Below, one piece after another: positions 63,499 to 64,000 of a DNA stretch of 64,000 bases. This DNA is from Diogma glabrata. Lineage: Eukaryota > Arthropoda > Insecta > Diptera > Cylindrotomidae. The position numbers and the translations under genes are program-made. Under the pieces are notes generated by a model. The model saw only the letters and a program-made list of their open reading frames with translations, ran no database searches and had not been told where the DNA came from. The stretch covers positions 285,344,492-285,408,491 of the forward strand of contig OY856186.1 in the NCBI GenBank assembly GCA_963693315.1, given 5' to 3'. Position 1 is the first letter of the stretch, and each line of letters opens with the position of its first letter.

Positions 63499-64000
63499 TA
63501 TGACAACCGATAATTAAATTTCTTTTTCTATAACCATACTAAAAGTAGTCGTATTAGTAGTCGTAGTAGTAGTATTTATGTTACAGATTTTAGTAATTTA
63601 AATGTAGAACTTTTGATTATTGTTTATTTATTATAATAATATCACCTATGATAGCAGTGACGCACGCACTAGTGTATAATGAAATAATAAACAAGCGATT
63701 ATTGTCATGACAACCATTACGATTATTGTCATGACAACACCAGAAAGTTAATGGTGACACCGTCTTCGGTAGTCGACGACCACCAAAAACTGGTCTAAGT
63801 CAATTCAAACTGTAAAAAGCACATTTTGAAATGAGATTCATACAAAACTTCACATTCATAATAAACTTTCGTTATTGAAGACTAACAAAATTCTAAAACA
63901 AAATTATTCATAATATAGAAATAAATAGTTTTTTAATTTAATGTGCAAACCTTTAAATATCTCAAAACAAGAAATGTATGACTAAGACCATAATTATGGG

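Larger units (their letters stand above)
57884..64000 (+). repeat. 18.5-kb-spaced direct repeat, copy 2 (runs off window)
   Basis: Matches 39351-45473, with one 6-bp deletion near 60979 (copy 1 GAAAATTAACTGC, copy 2 GAACTGC). The right edge is set by the window, not by loss of homology. It includes the second copies of the 9-bp minisatellite, the ORF2 C-terminal remnant and the palindromic MITE. Confidence 0.97.

Noticed and set aside
1..64000. Bacterial-style systems (CRISPR array, toxin-antitoxin, phage or defence operon)
   Set aside because: No regularly spaced repeat with unique spacers and no operon-like coding. Splice sites, eukaryotic retroelements and Dscam show nuclear insect DNA.

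Overview
The window is AT-rich (low GC by eye) nuclear DNA from an arthropod, almost certainly an insect. The evidence is four intact minus-strand exons of a Dscam-family gene with canonical splice sites, embedded in a dense load of insect-type transposable elements. The species cannot be named from the sequence. I see no tRNA, rRNA, bacterial operon or CRISPR array. Apart from Dscam, every recognisable coding segment belongs to a transposon. Most other open frames are chance ORFs or frames through minisatellites.

Host gene: Dscam exons at 31134-30808 (Ig1), 24530-24369 and 24308-24162 (Ig2) and 13808-13691 (first part of Ig3) join in phase 1/1/1 and leave the last exon in phase 2. The best match from memory is Dscam2. 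The introns are about 6.3 kb, 60 bp and 10.4 kb. No following exon was found down to position 1, so the next intron appears to exceed 13.6 kb. These introns are where much of the transposon load lies.

Layout: 0.5-0.65 kb, hAT MITE; 1.15-3.05 kb, a 50-bp minisatellite and an RTE-like retrotransposon that has lost its RT core; 4.9-7.15 kb, a decayed hAT transposon with a perfect 8-bp target duplication and nested insertions; 7.9-11.35 kb, an apparently intact Penelope-like element (RT plus GIY-YIG) with 822-bp inverted arms and a 17-bp flanking repeat; 11.6-13.2, 16.5-19.9, 25.3-26.3, 28.9-29.1, 49.3-51.2 and 53.6-56.2 kb, copies of one non-autonomous family with Helentron/HINE-like ends and an AT-rich minisatellite core; 26-29.8 kb, further MITE and non-LTR fragments; 32-38.3 kb, non-LTR, CXC-like, TA-flanked, Harbinger and palindromic elements; 47.4-48.9 kb, a Helitron Rep remnant, a 9-bp minisatellite and a foldback MITE; 56.4-57.9 kb, a CR1/L2-like retrotransposon with a PHD-finger ORF1 and truncated ORF2.

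The largest structure is a direct repeat: 39351-45473 recurs at 57884-64000 with one 6-bp indel noticed. The spacing is 18.53 kb and the second copy runs off the window. Its left junction cuts the CR1-like ORF2. It is either a recent tandem duplication with an 18.5-kb unit or an assembly or haplotype artefact.

The parts do not form a pathway. They record successive transposon insertions in and around a neuronal adhesion gene. The least ordinary items are the Helentron-like, minisatellite-bearing family (including a head-to-tail pair with no spacer), the structurally complete Penelope-like element, and the 18.5-kb repeat.
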